Shown one piece after another: positions 63,909-64,000 of a stretch of 64,000 nt of DNA. Source of the DNA: an uncultured Nitrospirota bacterium (GTDB lineage: Bacteria > Nitrospirota > Nitrospiria > Nitrospirales > UBA8639). The notes under the pieces were generated by a model. The model did not search any database and was not told the DNA's origin. It was given only the letters and a program-made list of their open reading frames with translations. A program made the translations under genes and the position numbers. Location: positions 224,911 to 288,910 of the forward strand of contig CAKZPV010000033.1 of the NCBI GenBank assembly GCA_937139405.1, given 5' to 3'. Position 1 is the stretch's first letter. Each line of letters starts with the position of its first letter.

Positions 63909-63998
63909 TGGCGGAGAGGATGAGATTCGAACTCATGGTAGGTGTGACCCTACGTCGGTTTAGCAAACCGATGCCTTCGGCCACTCGGCCACCTCTCC
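63909..63998 (-). tRNA. tRNA-Ser (GCU anticodon)
   Basis: On the minus strand the 90-base gene folds as a class II tRNA. The acceptor stem GGAGAGG pairs with CCTCTCC, the discriminator is G, and the CCA end is encoded (63909-63911). The anticodon loop TTGCTAA, closed by the stem ACCGA/CGGTT-type pairs, has anticodon GCT, which reads AGC and AGU. A long variable arm (GTAGGGTCACACCTAC) and a TTCGAATC T-loop are typical of tRNA-Ser. Confidence 0.97.
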
Positions 63999-64000
63999 GC

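Overview
The window comes from a motile, diderm (LPS-bearing) bacterium. The flagellar gene order, the FliW/CsrA pair, LpxI in place of LpxH, an lpx-waa cluster with an inserted Gfo/Idh oxidoreductase, and a moderately AT-rich composition all suggest a Nitrospirota (Nitrospira-like) genome. That placement is inference from gene content, not from a marker gene.

Region 1 (1-11358) is a late flagellar operon: the 3' end of flgG, then flgA, flgH, flgI, flgJ (rod-binding domain only), flgM, flgN, flgK and flgL. A REC-GGDEF response regulator, a hybrid histidine kinase, fliW and csrA follow. A sigma-28-type promoter sits directly before flgM.

Region 2 (11359-29069) is a glycosylation island inserted between csrA and the flagellin gene. 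It has sugar-nucleotide genes (gmd, an extended SDR, a DegT/DnrJ aminotransferase) and very large fused enzymes. One is a 1076-aa methyltransferase/FkbM/glycosyltransferase/methyltransferase protein. Another is an 1801-aa protein with four glycosyltransferase modules, an FkbM module and a TPR tail. Two GT9 heptosyltransferase-like proteins, a CgeB-like glycosyltransferase and a small unknown protein complete it. The location suggests flagellin glycosylation with O-methylated glycans. This is the best candidate for an undescribed system in the window.

Region 3 (29070-34175) is the filament module: fliC with a sigma-28 promoter and a leader carrying a GGA-loop hairpin typical of CsrA targets, then flaG, fliD, fliS and a fliT-like gene. 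Two small genes follow, one encoding an orphan kinase-dimerisation-like helix pair and one a PilZ protein.

Region 4 (34246-39739, minus strand) is housekeeping: lon, thiL, a DUF2062 membrane protein and an HD-domain phosphohydrolase.

Region 5 (40218-62576) is outer-membrane biogenesis: bamA, an OmpH/Skp-like lipoprotein, fabZ, lpxA, lpxI, a Gfo/Idh oxidoreductase, lpxB, an msbA-type ABC transporter, a DUF374 acyltransferase split by a frameshift at an A9 tract, waaA, lpxK, waaF, gmhB and waaC. A run of LPS-core glycosyltransferases, a deacetylase-like protein and a third-type heptosyltransferase follow. lpxD is absent from its usual place between ompH and fabZ.

The window ends with an unknown minus-strand gene and a complete tRNA-Ser(GCU) with encoded CCA.

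Regulatory elements tie the regions together: two sigma-28-like promoters (flgM and fliC), a CsrA-type flagellin leader near fliW-csrA, and c-di-GMP components (GGDEF and PilZ) on either side of the structural genes.
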